The translations under genes were made by a program, and so were the position numbers. DNA of 64,000 bases from Odontesthes bonariensis (lineage: Eukaryota > Chordata > Actinopteri > Atheriniformes > Atherinopsidae), in the NCBI RefSeq assembly GCF_027942865.1, contig NC_134529.1:20872467-20936466 (forward strand), read 5' to 3'. Of this stretch, positions 33,864-47,160 are shown piece after piece; within the stretch, counting starts at the first letter, position 1; each line of letters begins with the position of its first letter. A model generated the notes under the pieces. That model was not told the DNA's origin. It saw only the letters and a list, made by a program, of their open reading frames with translations, and ran no database searches.

Positions 33864-35960
33864 AGTTCTATTTGTGATACATGTGACCTCCTGCTACAGC
33901 AGAAAAAAAAAATCACAGTTCAGTTTCCAGTACCCAGCTATACAAAGCTATATTGTTACATAAACAAATAAAGAGGTTGTTTTGGCTCCAGTGTTCTCCA
34001 CTTCTGCTGCACTGAAATCAGAAGCGATCCATTCTCACAATGTGCCCAGAGACAGAGAGAACATAGTCTGTAATTTATTGCTTGCATGAGTCATATCAGG
34101 TCTTGAAAGGCCCTAAGCAGCTTCATTTTGCCAAGATTAATGAACACCTGCATTAATCCAGACATACTCAAAACGTAACCTCTAAAATTGACAGGAAGAT
34201 CCACAAAACTCTTTGCTTTCTAATGCATCATAATCTAAATATTATCAGTGAATGTGGCCATCTATCCCAACATAATTATCTGTAATAGTATTGTAACTGC
34301 AGTGCCTCCGTGTCACAGATTATGCTTTTACAGTAATCTTCAAATGCCATATTATTTCCTATTCTCTGAAGATGCATTCCTGCCCTCTGTTGCAATTTCC
34401 CTGCTTTGATGTCATCTAATGAAATCACCAGGAGAACCAATTTCTCCTCATACTCCCCTGACAGCCTATTAAGACCCATCGCTACATGAAGTCTCGGCAA
34501 GCAGCCATTTTTCATACTTCAGTCGCATCTAAATGCGGTAAATTACAAATGATGAAATCACAATAGTACACAAGTAACCATATAAATGAGTATTAGAAAA
34601 CAAGTATATAGTGTTTGTGTGTGTATATATAGGCAACTCGAGCAGCTCAATCTCAATGTAAGATACTTTCTCTGCAGCTCTTTTCTCAAATAAAGACACT
34701 GGCCGAGGCATTAATCAGTTCCTGACACTGAAAATCCCAAAGCAGTCGTTGTGCACTGCTCCTGCAGTCGGGCAGGCCCTGTTGGCAGTGTGAAGCAGGA
34801 AGGCTGAATTCTTACTGACAGGACCATTAGAGACTGTTGCACCTGTCTAAATCATCCCTGTGTAAAAGATTATCCATATTGGAAGCCACTCAAGAGAGGA
34901 GGGATTCTTCTCTCCGGGAATCAGGGAAGGCAGGCGTAACAGACAGATTGACAAGCAGACTATTTCACAGAGTGCAGTAGACTCTGTCCAGCTCTTGACT
35001 GCTGGTATAATGATGAATGAATTCCGGCCTGCATATATGCACAGGTGAGGAACTAATGATAAGAAAGCGACTGAGTGACAGCAGAAAGACTGGTTGCTCA
35101 GGTGTGGTGAATCCAGGTTTGACAGATTTCATTTCCAGATTGCGGTGTTTTATGCTGTGTTCACACAATAAACACACACTTGTGCATACAGTGTGCAGAA
35201 TGTAGTATTAAGAAAATGTCTCAAGTTAGACCGTGTTTTTAATCATGAATGTGGTTAAAGGTAACTAAGACAAAAAGCAGAAATTAATCTTTCAAATAAC
35301 GCCACAGGAACAAACTTTAAACACAAAACTCATATGTTATCACTTTATAAAGTGATGGCTAACGTATTGGCAAAATGCCAAAACCCAGTATGTAAGGAAC
35401 ATATTCTTTTGGTATCTATTTCTTAATCCATTGGTGTTTCCACCTGGATTAATTCTCCTTTTAGTTGTATTTTTGTCTGTTTTTGTGAATACACACCTAT
35501 GTTTAGCCCCTCAACGCCTATTGTTGCATATATGCTACAAACCTTTTGACTCAATCAACCAGCTGAGATAGCATCTTTATTCCCCCAATACCAAAAATTC
35601 TATTTATTTTTTGTGCAAAAGTGAAATTAATAATCTCAGCATTATTTACCTTCTACTTAAAGGCTAAAACACACACAAAACATTTTTTTATATACAGCTA
35701 TATAAATTCAGGCGTTAAGGGGTTAGGAGTGGACTTTCAACTTTGTCTTAAAAGCTAAAACCAAGACAACAAGCTAAATGACAATAAAATGGTCCACTGA
35801 GAAAAGGAACTGAAAAGCTAGGAGATCATTCTTCGTGGGTTAGTCATTATGAGCAAAAGATTTTACCTCAAAACTATGTGCTTCTGACAGAGGTGGGTGG
35901 GAAGTGTACAAGCCTTTGTTATGTGCATTCCTGGCCCTGCCCTGGAGCGTTTTAGGGCTG

Positions 35961-36002
35961 AGATACATTTTACACAGCGTCCCAACTTATTTTGGGTTGT
36001 AC
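35961..36002 (+). mobile_element. isolated 3' terminal repeat of the same Tc1/mariner family
   Basis: TTTTACACAGCGTCCCAACT followed by TATTTTGGGTTGTA looks like the 3' end of the family at 32.3 and 49.3 kb (compare CACACAGCATCC...GGATTGTA at 33525-33564). No transposase sequence is attached upstream, so it is a solo end or a deletion derivative. Confidence 0.55.
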
Positions 36003-36763
36003 TCATGAGAAATCAGTTTCTTACCCACCGTGGACAAAGTTGAAAATTGCTCAGAAGGGGCGCCGTGAGAGGAGGGGACTTTTTTTGCCATCCAAAACGC
36101 CTCGAATCTCAAAGATGTCACAACAGTTTGAGCAGTTGCTATGCTGTGGATCTTTGCACACGGTCACTAGACCGGCATTAGACAGTTGCTCAATTGCCAC
36201 AGAGCTTTCTCAACTGCAGGACATTCGTGTAGTGACACGGTGTCTTGGAATACGACAAAATATTAAAACAAGCCTTTCAGTCAGCAGGTTCAACTTGTAT
36301 CACTTCTGCATGTCTGTATCTGCTTTCAGATAAATGTCAGCTTCACTTTGGTTCTGGGTGGTACGTGTCAGGGTGTCTTTGGATGCAAATAGTTGAACTG
36401 TGATTGGCTTCTGCCTCAGAGAATACGCATGGGTTTGACCGCAACCCTATTCGAACCCTAGTCAATGTCAGCTGCATAGCAGTAAAGTTTCTTTTCTGCT
36501 CACAATTTACCCGCCAATCAGATTATGAATATCAACGAGTCACCCTGCTATAAGTGCATTCGTGTCTCAGCATGAGAAACACACACTATGACTCACCAGG
36601 TGAAAACAATAGGCTGTTGTGTCTGGTAAATGAACTCAGCTTTCGGCCATTTTTACATCCTTGCCAGCGGTGGCACAATGGCTAACTGTGAAGGAATAAC
36701 TGCCTCAACACAGCAACTTTTGATACTTTAAGAAGAGAGAAAAGAAAAACTGTGAAAGAGATT

Positions 36764-36766
<3 letters not shown>

Positions 36767-36797
<31 letters not shown>
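36767..36797. repeat. (CT)n microsatellite
   Basis: About 15 CT units upstream of sptlc2 and downstream of snw1. Confidence 0.96.
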
Positions 36798-36799
<2 letters not shown>

Positions 36800-39295
36800 C
36801 CGCCATCTTCAACAGGTCCATCAGTGATGAAATTGATCACCCAACTTCTGGCTCTGCTGCCACCGCACAGAGGAATGAAGGTGAAATATCACAAAAGGCG
36901 TCTTAGAATAAACCAAAGCTATCCTCCTTCAAGTCCAAACAGTGGAACGATGTGCTGCAACAACTCAATATAGTTTATTATTTCTTGCTTTATTTGCTTG
37001 TGGAGCAGAGATAAGGAGCTATCCATCATGGCCTCTTGTCTGGGACCAGGGAATTCCATTACGGCCCAAACAATATGTTCACGGTTTACATCGAACAGCA
37101 CACAAAGGCAGTGCCAAAGAACCAATTTCCTCTTACCTTCGTGAATAAAGAATCTCATTCATCTTCCTCTGTTCACATTTATAAAGGCAGACAACAACTG
37201 AGTGGAGACCCATTATCAAGCTGTCTTCGGTGGCTCAGCAATAAGCCGAGCACCAACGCAGGCTGATCTTTCCTTCTGTTTTTGAGATAGAAAACCCGCT
37301 AAGTAGAAAAGCTTGGACTGATTGAGGCGGCCTCTGCAACCTTTTTAAAACATTTTTTTTGTCCACTTGCAAGAACTTTTTCACACGTGCAACAATTATG
37401 ACTCCTCTTATGATTGAGTTACGCTAAGCTGGCATGTGTCCCACTGACTGCTTCCCACCAGGCCTTAAAGAATAAAGCCCGGTGTTCCTAAATCACATTA
37501 CCGTTTTCAAGCAGCTAACTTTTGAACATGTCAGCTTCCTTCGACACAACAGTGGGTGGTTGTCCAACCACTTCAGAGCCGCTGTGCTGCAGCTGAGTGA
37601 AGGATAAATGTTTTTGCCAGACTCCATAGTTGGAGGATAGGAGGCAGAGAGAAAGTTGTCTGCTTCAAAGTGCTTTTTGCTCTGACCCAACAGGCAGTGA
37701 GAGTTGTTTTGACTTTGATCTCCAACAGTGAAAATAATTAATTTAAAGTTGTTATCTGTTACACTTTCATTCATTCTTGGCTGGTTTCTACTCCGCTGCG
37801 CCCATTAAGTATTTTTATATCCATTAGCCATGTCTTCATACAGTTTTCTTTTTTTTATTGTTAGTGACCATTCCTGCAACAGATCGGACTGTTAGGAAGA
37901 CGAGCCCAGGCATTTTGAAAGGAAAACAAAGGGCCTCCTGACAGAGTAACAGCGTAGTGTAGCTGAAATAATTATTGCATTTACAATTCTGGGACTTGTA
38001 TAATTAAAAGGATCTTCATAATGTATCAAATTCATTATGATTTCATGATTTTTTGCTAAGATCAAATGTTAGGCAGACTGATGAATATTACAACTCCGGT
38101 AAACAAGGTTGGCTTTCATCACCTGAGGGACATGCAGGAATTGTGCCAAGTAGGAATTTCCGACGAAATTTGGTTTAGTTTGGCTTAGATTCTTTCTGGC
38201 TTTGAAGTCTGAACAGATTCTACACAGAGAGAGCAGGCCTCAAAGATTTACTCTCCTTTTAAAAAAAAAGTCTGGTTGTTCACACAGCCTGCCTGGTAGC
38301 TTGTGTTTTAGTTTTGTATGCGCCATAACTCCTGCGAATGCATCCAAAGCCTTAACACCTTTAGCCTTTCGTCATGTCAGTTCTTGGTGGGGCAGACTGC
38401 TCTCATTTGGGTGGTTACTGGTCTGTTAATGTTAGCTGGGTGTCATGGGTCAACCCATTCTCCACAGAAACAGCCCAAAACTCAAGGTTGCATTTCACTG
38501 ATAGGATCGACGTTATTCACCCGTTTGTGGTTTGGATGTTGTGCCTGATTTGGAGACCCGTCGACACAGAGCGCACCGGAGAAGCCGGAGCGACAACACA
38601 GCCGTCGCGCTTCGCCCTCCTGAGCAGGCATGGCTCAAAGGCATCATTTCTCAGGTAGTGGTGGGAAAAACAAAGGCAGCAAAACATTGCAGCCGAGTTC
38701 AGAACACGGCACCAACACAAAACGCAACACCACCACTCATGGAAACATAAATCTTGTTCACGTAACAACTGTCTCGGCCCTACTGAGGCATGACTGAAGA
38801 ATGGCTCGGTGCAGATTTTTGAGCTTGCTGAGCTGTGTAATGTCATGGTGATTACTCTCCAAAGCATGGGAAAATAAAACTGTCAGGCTGCATGAATCAT
38901 GATTAATTGTAATTAATTGGACTAGCTCTGGTGTAATCGTTGCATAAATTGCAGGACCAGTTTCTAGAAGAAAAAAAAAAAGAAGAAAAAAGTGCAACTA
39001 CTCAGGCTTTGTAATTGATGGCTTATCTGAATGCACTTCAGACATTTAATCATCCGTTGTAATGGGCCGCATTACTCGGGAAATGAATAAAGTAATGGGA
39101 ATCTACTAAGACAAAACTACAACAATTACAAAGCTAATGAACTTTCCACTGTGTAATACAAGTTTTTGTTTAAGCAACTCCTGGACTGGAAAAGCTGACG
39201 GGAAGGAAGAAGGCGACAGGTGAGAATTTCAGGATCTGTAAATACGAATGTCTTTAAACTCGGTAAGAAAGAAACTCCATTTAGACACTATGAAA

Positions 39296-39301
39296 TTTAT
39301 T
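39296..39301 (-). terminator. candidate polyadenylation signal of snw1
   Basis: TTTATT on the plus strand reads AATAAA on the minus strand, about 590 nt after the snw1 stop codon. It is a canonical hexamer in the right orientation, but in AT-rich DNA this is weak evidence without transcript data. Confidence 0.3.
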
Positions 39302-39891
39302 CAGTTGGTAGTAATGTACAAGATTTTTAAAGCTGGTTTTGCTTTAAATGCTCCAGATAAGTTTGTCACTGTACATATCTGACGGACTGCGCTCATCCAA
39401 ATACAACAGGGTTTTAAATAAAACGGCGCTCACGAAAAGAAAAAGAGGAAGTGAGGGGGGAAAATGGTAAATAATAAACAGTAACAGTTCCTGTTGGGTT
39501 TCCTGCTGGGGTTTTGTAAAGCTTTAATGTCACTATATTACAGAGCACATCTGCAAGAACACTGGCTGCGCTGTACAGAATAATGCGGAGCTTACACTAT
39601 TAGCATTTTAACTCGCTTCTGTTATATTTAGCTTGTCCATTTCTATCCCGTTCAACTTGACACATGGAAGTTCAAAGATTAGATTATAGGAGCCAAGTGA
39701 CAAGTGTGGGGAAAAAAAAAAAGAAAAAAAAAGAAGGGACAACAGAATCCCCCCCTAACCTATTTCATACCGAGAGATGACAAAAATCAGTTTTTATGTA
39801 TAGTACAGCTTCACTGAGCCACAGAGAGAGAGCGATGTGACTCCCCTCTAATCATCAGCTTGTCAAACACAAACTTCGTCTCCAGCTGCTT

Positions 39892-42800
39892 TCACTCCTT
39901 CCTGCGTTTCTTGTCGTGGTAGTCGTCCTTTGAGCGGTTGCTGGTGGACGGCCTCTTCGAGCCGCCGTGGTGCTTGGCTTGCTCCAAGAACTTGTCCAGA
40001 CCGAAGGGATCGTCCTCAAACTGGACCGGCCCTTCCCGCCTCTGACTATGGTCGGCGCCTGAGAACTCTTTGTCTGGAGCAAACCTGGCAACGCACAGGG
40101 AAAGAACCATCATTACTGAGTTCCAGGCTCCTGCTTTTACACAACAGTCCTCCATCAACAGCTGATATAAATACGTGGACGAAGGGGTTACAGAGGGAAA
40201 CCTTTGGCAAGCACCACAATACAGTTCAATTCACAGATGTATTTCTAAATAAATAAATTGAAGTGCAGCGGGTTATTGTCTGCAATGTAATCAAAGAAAG
40301 CCAAACAGAGGGAAAACGGCTCCCTCTCTAATTTATTTATTTTAAATCGCCCGTACCGCCCCGTCCCAACTTTTCCTGATGTGGGTTTGTACATTTCAGG
40401 GAGCTGGATGTCGTCTTAAAAGTGCTTTGGGGTTAGTCTTGTTAGGTGCTAAATAAACCTTTAGATTTCACCGGTTGTGTGAATTCAATTGTCAATGGCA
40501 ATACGGTCCAGTAAACTGCTCATTGCTTTTCATTTGTTGCCATTTGTCACACCAGATTTAATCAAGACTCTGAGAAACATCACCCACTAAACTTTCCTTG
40601 GTAGTAAACATGGTAAACATGCGAGCTGGTATACAATACTGTCGATGAACAAATGAGTAAAATGAAGGCGTTACACGATAGAAAATAATCCGTGGTACCT
40701 GTTGTTCCGCATAAGGGAGTCAAAGTCATCCGTGTAGGCGTCTTTGTCGATGTTCTTGCTGGGCCTGTAGATGTTGGACGCCATGTCTTTTCCACTGCGG
40801 AACGGCTGGTCGTACACGTTGTATGTATCGTCTTCACCGCCAGCAAAACCACTATCCATACCCTGAAAAGACACGACGGGGAAAAGTGAGTGCAAAGCGC
40901 TATAGCTACAACCTTTGTTAAGGTCCTTTCGGCAAATGCATCCATTAACTTGCTCTTTGGAACGACCTCGTGGGATGCGTCTCGGTTAAGTGTTTTTCAA
41001 AGCCACATGTCATGTTTGATACGCGACTCAACCTCACCACCATGTTTCCATGTCAAGCAAGACACTGGAGACTTCAACGTGTCGTGAACACTGGAGGTTG
41101 AAGCGAACCCACCACATTTTAGTATGGAGCAGATTCCCCCCCTTAAACCAACAAATATGGCCTGAGTCTGGATTGATATATTAAAGTAGGCATGGAAATG
41201 GTCGGACCTTGCTCTGATTGAAGAGCCGCTGGTCGTACTGAGCTTCGCTGGAGGAACGAGGGTTGGGTTTGCCCAGAGCGATGAGCTCACTGATGTCTCT
41301 GTCCTGATCTCTCTGTAGTTTCGGCCTGGGGCAGACAATGAGAAATAAAGACAGGTAGTTAGCACGAGCGCCAGCGATGACATGAAAACAAAGGGATACC
41401 AACACCAGAGTGTAGGACTATTATCACTATAAAATTTAAAAAAAAAAAAAAAAACTTTTTCCTTGTGTACTTAGTGACTTAAAGATCCTGCGTGTCCTTC
41501 AGCAAACAGCCACGTCAGAGAGAAGTAAAAGGTAACTTTTTTAAGAAAACAAGATCTCTGCTTTCCGACAGCTGGAATAGTGATTGTAATGAGCTCTCAC
41601 TTTCTCCAGGGACCCACCAACCCCATCAACTGACAACCTGACAGCGCACTCAGAGACTTAAACACACACAGATCATGCATCGCAAACACACACAAACAGT
41701 CTGTGGATAGTCGCACATAACGAACTGCTCGAGCACCCTGCAGGAATCTCGGTGTGTTTGCTGAGTATTACTGCTGCCCTCGTTAAAGATTCAGCACCGA
41801 GCGGCGCATCCGTGCAACTGTATGTCTACTTAAGAGGGAGCGGAGTGGCTGTGTTTACATGTTGTGTGTTTTAAGTGTGCGTCCAGCACCTCTTATCGGG
41901 AGCTGCCCTGGAAATGTTCCTGTCGTGCTGCCTATCTTTCCTTCTGTCGTGGCGGATCACGTCACGCTCCCTGGCTTCGTTGTCCTCGCCACCTGCCACA
42001 GGAGAGGGGGGGAGGGGTGGATGAGAAGAGGGGCAAAAGGTGCAAGGAAACAAATGGAAGCAAAAAAAAAAAAAAAGAAGACAAGGAAACCATATATATT
42101 GTCATAGGAAGCAAACTAGAATATTCATAATATAAAAAGTTAAATACAAAAATAGATCAATTCAGTTTTTAGAGTTTAAGTAAATCTTCTGTATCTACAG
42201 TCATTCAAAGATGCTCCCGTTTCTCTCCTTAAGATAAATACAGGGTTCTTATAGGTTTCAGTAAGTTAAATATAAAACCTTTTAAAGACCCTTTAAGACC
42301 ATTATGAATTATTTTTTTAGGGATGCACTGATACCAGTGTGACAGGATCTTCATATTCCTGCAATGTGTTTGTGAAAGTTCAAACAATATGTTGCACTTA
42401 AGAGTAGTTTTATATCACTAAAATGCACAAAGTGCAGATGTATTTGGGTTGAATATGCCTGTGCATGTCAGCTCTTTATTGATGAAGTCTGCCAAGCCAA
42501 ATCTCGCTATATAAGCAATCTTGTTTGATGTTTCACTGGCTCCAAACGTACCCCGAAGGACGTTAGCCGAAGTGGTAGTGACACTGCGCTAGAGTCCGGA
42601 GGGACTGGGCACTGACGAAGACAAAGACGTCGGGGGTGGCGGGAAAAAAAAAGGGCGATAGCTTGAGCCCGCTGAAGGCTTTTTATGGCAAGTTGGTGTT
42701 TCTCCACCTTGAGGTGAGACTCTTTCACACCCAAGATCCCTAACTGGATGTTCCTCTTACAAAGTTTACAGCGAGGTTTGTATCGATTGACGGGGACCGA

Positions 42801-45800
42801 AGTGTGAAAATCACTGATATCAACCACGTTGAAAACCCACTTTCCCGTGTTTTCTACGAATGTTTCCATGTTTTTTTTACAAACCGAGCCATTTCTTGCC
42901 TGCAGTTATTAAGGGATTTGTACTTTAATCACCTTATATCAACACCGGCAGTTATCAGAGCCCCTTAGAAAGACGAGACGACACAAAATCAACTTCTGAT
43001 TACGGCGTTTTACTCAAGTGTATTTTATGTGGCCAACGTTTCTCGGGAATAAACAAAAGAAAAAATAAATAAATAAAATAAGTAAATAAATATATTATAA
43101 ATATTCAATTTAAGATCTTGGATGAAAGTCTGGGCGTTTTTAAGACTTTCTAAGGCCTTAAATTTAAAGTTTCAAATCTGAGACATTTTTAGACTTTTTA
43201 AGACCCCGCGGGAACCCTGAAAATAAACCACCCACGTTCCAGCTTTGAAACCGGCAAAAGCAGAAATAACCAAGTCTGATCTATTGGCTGAGACCACCTC
43301 ACACCTTTATATGCCACAAATACACACAGTCACAGATGTTTGAATAACAGAGCGTAAAAATACCCTCTTCAGGACTCACCTTTGTCACCGTGGCTTTTGA
43401 TCCCTGCCCTGTGGTCTCGAGCCATCTGGGCCAGCTCCCTGAGTTTCTCCTCTTTCTTTTCCTTCTCCTTTTGAGCCATCTTCTTCTCCACCTGGGCTCG
43501 CATCTCCACAGCCTCTCTGGCCTAAACACACAATCGCCATTCAAATTCAAACACAAAGAGCAAATCTAAAAAAAAAAGCATTTCAAATTCCACCTCCTGC
43601 AATCGCGTTACCTTTCTATCGGCAATGTAAAGGGCCTCGGCCAGCTTGGCGAAGTTCTCATTAATGTGGACGGTTTGCAGACCCCGTCCGTCAGCAGCCA
43701 GACGTTTGTCAAGAGGAATGGTGTAACCCTGAGTCCAAGCAAGCACAGCAAATAGAAATAAAACCATCAGGCATCATTGTGATAGTACATAACTTTAAAA
43801 TGTTCAGGCGCTTGACAGCTGCACAAAGAACACATTCAAATTCCGGTTAACTCTGGGGGCACATTACCTTAGCGTTCTTCCAGTTGGAGATGCATGGCGG
43901 AATCTTCCACTCCTGCTGCTCCTTGACTGTCATCTACAACAAAATAAACCATCAATCAAGGTGGGAGCAATCTCCCTTTGCTGTACAGTGCGACGTTAAA
44001 GGGCTGAAAAGCAGAATACTTTGAGCATTTCTGTCAACTCTACCTTTCTGCTCGGAGAATGCATGACGGGGGCAGGCGGTGAAGGAGGTCCTCGAGGAAT
44101 CTTCTTGTTGATTCTGAAACCCGCATTGATCCACATTACATTCATTTCCACCTTCGAAGAGTTGGCCGCCATAAATGAGATATTTTGAAAAATCTTTGCG
44201 ACCACCCCATGTTTCAGGTTTTAAATATTGCGGGTTGATAATGACGTCTCCGTGAACAGATAAAAGGTGATTGCATAACAATATCAGTTTTATTCATGCT
44301 GTACAATTCGAGCCTGTGCAATTCAAACTGAAATCGCTTCTGTAAGTCTGTATTAACATGCAACCAAAACATTCTCAATGACTTAAAATAAACATTTGGA
44401 ACATTACTTAATGCTTAATTCAAAGATACACAACAGAAATACCAACGAACCCTTATTACAGAATGGGAAAGTGTTCTTCAGACATGTTTTAAAACTACTG
44501 TGATGGAGATGTTTTTACTTACTTAAAACGAGGAGGTTCCATGGGGTCTTTCTGCATTTCCACCATGCGGATCACTCTCTGTTTGGCCCCTGAATTGAAA
44601 GCAACACCCTGCTGGGACGGGGTGTATCTACAAGACACAGAGAGCATACATCTTTGCATTGTTTTTTGTTGTGGGTGGCGCTGTACAGTACTATTAATAA
44701 AATCAATTACAAAAACTCTGTCAGCGGGAATTTCGTGTACCATCACACCCTTCCATTATACCACCATTAACCCAGGGACGTTTGCAGACACACAATTCAA
44801 GCACACCATTAATACCTTTAAAACAAAAAAACTGTAGCACGGTGCTGCCTTGAACAGACACGGTACCCCAGGAAGGTCTCGTTTTCTTTGTGTGAGACGG
44901 GAAACATTATGAGTTTGCTGCCTGAATTGTTAAAAAACATTGAGTGAAATTCAAGCACTGACTGAAAAATGTTCTGGCAACAATCACCAGCTTCAATCCT
45001 ATCATCCCATCTTTCAAATGTATGACATCAAAGTAATATTTAAACTGGAAGTCAACATTTCCAGTCGGAATGTGGAATGTGTCAAACAAGTCAAAAATGG
45101 TGGCGTTCGTGGTCCAATTCAAATCCGTACCTGATGTATTGTGCAGGAGCTTGTTTGTCTGCAGCTCTTACAGGCATGGCAGCGGCAATCTTTTGAGACA
45201 CCTGCTTTTCCAGGGCAGCACGGGTCTTCTCTGTCAGCTACAACGGACACAAAACCATAATCATAAACACTTTTATCCTAGTTACTGGTAAACAAATTAA
45301 AGTTTGAACACATGGCAGTCAAAACCACTTTATCAGCGATCGTAATGATAAAACTCTTAAGGTCTTAGTCTTAGGATCTGAACTTCTTGATTCTTAAAGA
45401 CAGAAATTCTCTGAGCTCTAACAGGCTGAAAGGGAGTTGAGGCATTCGGAATGTCCCGTCCGGTCCGTTCGAACTGAGTTAGGCTTTGATGACAGGGAAT
45501 CAACACAAAGGTAATGACAATCTGTTGCTTCTAATCACTCAATGACATCATCAATCAAAAGATTGATTATATGACCTTTTAGCAGTCAAAGTAAAAGCTC
45601 CAACAATGGCTTAATTTGAAGGCACCCTGCAATTAAGTCTCGACAGTCTTTCAGCGCACGGCACTTGCACAACGTCTCACCTCCTGAACAGCCTCCTCAT
45701 CAGGCTTCCGTAGTTCTGAAGAGTCTTCGTTAAGAACTTCCTTCGGAAGCAGGTCAGTGTACTTACTGAAGACCACCTGCAAAAATGAAAGAGGAGAAAT

Positions 45801-47085
45801 GCTTATAAACGACAAACAAACCCTGAAAACCCAACGCATCTTCTTGTGTCATGTGGGTAATGACCAAACCTCAAACTTAATCTTTTCATAGAGTAAATGA
45901 ATCAGTACAGACATATGCAAGCATTTAAAAACAATAGCGGAAGAGTCACTGGTTTTGTCTGAAGACAATGTCATCTTAACTGACAATGAGATTTGCTTTC
46001 TGGTGTTTAAACATAACAGTCTGGATTTTGTGATGTACAATGCCACTTGTTGAAGACATTAGCAGCTACCTATTTTTGCATAGACACAAAACTTACACAG
46101 CAAGTTAAGAGGGTCTTTTCTGACTGTTCTGTTAAAGCAAAGGCTTATTCAAATACCTTATCTTTCCCCTGTCCTTGTCTGGCGATGGCGTCATATTTAA
46201 CCTTTCCTTCTGCATCCACCTGCAATGCCAGGGCATTGGACGTCTTCTTCTTCCTGCCCATCTCCAGAGGAAACTGGGCCACATGGATCTCTGGGAAAGC
46301 TCCTCCATCTCCGAAGTCCTTCACAAACACAGAATTTTTCCGGGAATTATTCGACATCCATTTCTACACATTGCAGATCTGTCCGAAGGCAACCCAAATA
46401 CCGTAAATAACTGTGACAATAGGATTTACCTCAAGTGTGCGCGGCACCCAGCCTTTTCTGTTCCCGTATGGAGGAGGGTCTTTACGGGACGAAACCAGGG
46501 CGGTGGAGTAGGACTTCTGGGCCCGGATTCTCTCCTCTGCCTCCAGCTGGTCTTGCGACAGCTGTGTCGGCGCCGGTAAAAAGCTTAGCACACAAAAGAG
46601 TCGTTTGTTTAAGTTTAACTTTTTCTTATAGTGGACCAAAAGCCATAAGCCCAAACTAGCATTAGCCGCTAATGACAATGATTAGCAAAGCCTGAAGAGT
46701 AATAACAGCGCTATCTGAGCAGGTGAGAAGGCTATAAATGTAGCCAACAGTTAAGCCATATGTCATTAAAACTTTGCTGAATCAAAATGAAGAACATAAT
46801 AACCCCCAACACAATTAAACAATCGATTCGTTTGTATAGCAACGCCTGTTGCGTGCTGCTACGCTAGCTAAAGCTAAATGTTTAGCTGACGACATTTTAC
46901 TAGCTAGCAATGGTTAATACCGTTAGCCTAGAATGAAACGATAGAACCGTGGCAGACGAGAAAAATTGATGTTAAGTATTAAAACTAATGTATACATAGT
47001 TTATGGCGAAAACACCATCTGGTAACAATTTAGTCAATTTTGAACACACAAGGCCTTGTTGAGGGACTCACCTCGTCAGAGACAT
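39892..47085 (-). CDS. snw1: SNW domain-containing protein 1 (SKIP; Prp45 homologue), 14 coding exons, complete
   Basis: Coding exons on the minus strand: 47085-47072, 46583-46430, 46318-46157, 45776-45681, 45237-45131, 44627-44523, 44113-44044, 43933-43868, 43728-43612, 43521-43380, 41992-41890, 41325-41208, 40862-40699 and 40084-39892 (TGA at 39894-39892). They total 1611 nt, or 536 residues, the length of human SNW1. The first coding exon has only 14 nt (MSLT plus two bases). The protein belongs to the activated spliceosome and is also a nuclear-receptor, Notch and TGF-beta co-regulator. Visible landmarks are PPPYGNRKGW near residue 41, the SKIP core including YTPSQQGVAFNSGAKQR, the SNW signature at residues 252-254 (CISNWKNAKGY), a charged helical stretch in exon 10 (KEKEKKEEKLRELAQMARD), and a basic tail ending DKKRRKE that looks like a nuclear localisation signal. 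Intron 10 holds a hAT-like element. Confidence 0.98.
42241..43219. mobile_element. hAT-like element in snw1 intron 10
   Basis: The ends are inverted: CAGGGTTCTTATAGG at 42241 and CGCGGGAACCCTG ending at 43219, which reads CAGGGTTCCCGCG in reverse. CAGGGTTC is a classic hAT terminus. Both subterminal regions are rich in CTTTAAGACC/GTCTTAAAAAG motifs. The flanks AAGATAAA (two bases before the 5' end) and AAAATAAA (immediately 3') could be an imperfect 8-bp target duplication. Length is 979 bp, too short for a full hAT transposase, so it is a deletion derivative. It contains a zinc-finger-like ORF at 42507-42869. Confidence 0.7.
42507..42869 (-). CDS. hypothetical 120-codon zinc-finger-like ORF inside the hAT-like element
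   Basis: The frame opens with ATG at 42869 and reads KPRCKLCKRNIQLGILGVKE followed by SHLKVEKHQL. This is a C-x2-C ... H-x5-H pattern resembling the BED-like finger found at the N-terminus of many transposon-derived fish proteins. The rest is basic, with no catalytic hAT domain. It lies wholly within the hAT-like element and on the same strand as snw1, so it could be retained in unspliced or alternatively spliced transcripts. It is most likely the remnant of a transposase N-terminal exon. Function unknown. Confidence 0.45.
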   Translation of the reverse strand: METFVENTGKWVFNVVDISDFHTSVPVNRYKPRCKLCKRNIQLGILGVKESHLKVEKHQLAIKSLQRAQAIALFFSRHPRRLCLRQCPVPPDSSAVSLPLRLTSFGVRLEPVKHQTRLLI

Positions 47086-47099
47086 GTTTCCTTTCTTCC

Positions 47100-47160
47100 T
47101 TAGCAAAAAAAAACTGGGCATGCGCAGTAATAGTATAGACCGGAACCGAATAGAGCTGAA
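47100..47160 (-). promoter_or_regulatory. candidate snw1 core promoter with NRF1-like and ETS-like sites
   Basis: Within 75 bp upstream of the snw1 ATG lie GCATGCGCAG (47118-47127), close to the palindromic NRF1 site, and ACCGGAA (47139-47145), the ETS core. Such sites are typical of TATA-less housekeeping promoters, which fits a spliceosome gene. The motifs are seen directly; their use as a promoter is inferred from position. Confidence 0.5.

Larger units (their letters stand above)
28291..39891. other. sptlc2-snw1 intergenic region without recognisable genes
   Basis: Apart from the elements listed separately (Tc1/mariner copy A and solo end, MITE-like piece, inverted repeat, microsatellites) no coding exon was recognised. 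In human this interval holds ALKBH1 and SLIRP. No 2OG-Fe dioxygenase or RRM-like frame is visible here. The last part, 39300-39891, is probably snw1 3' UTR. Confidence 0.55.

Noticed and set aside
36420-36470. B-box-like TTCGAACCC suggesting a tRNA on either strand
   Set aside because: No acceptor or anticodon stem can be built around it.
40362-40400. Sequence like a Tc1/mariner terminal repeat in snw1 intron 13
   Set aside because: Only a short partial match; kept as a side note in the family finding rather than a feature.
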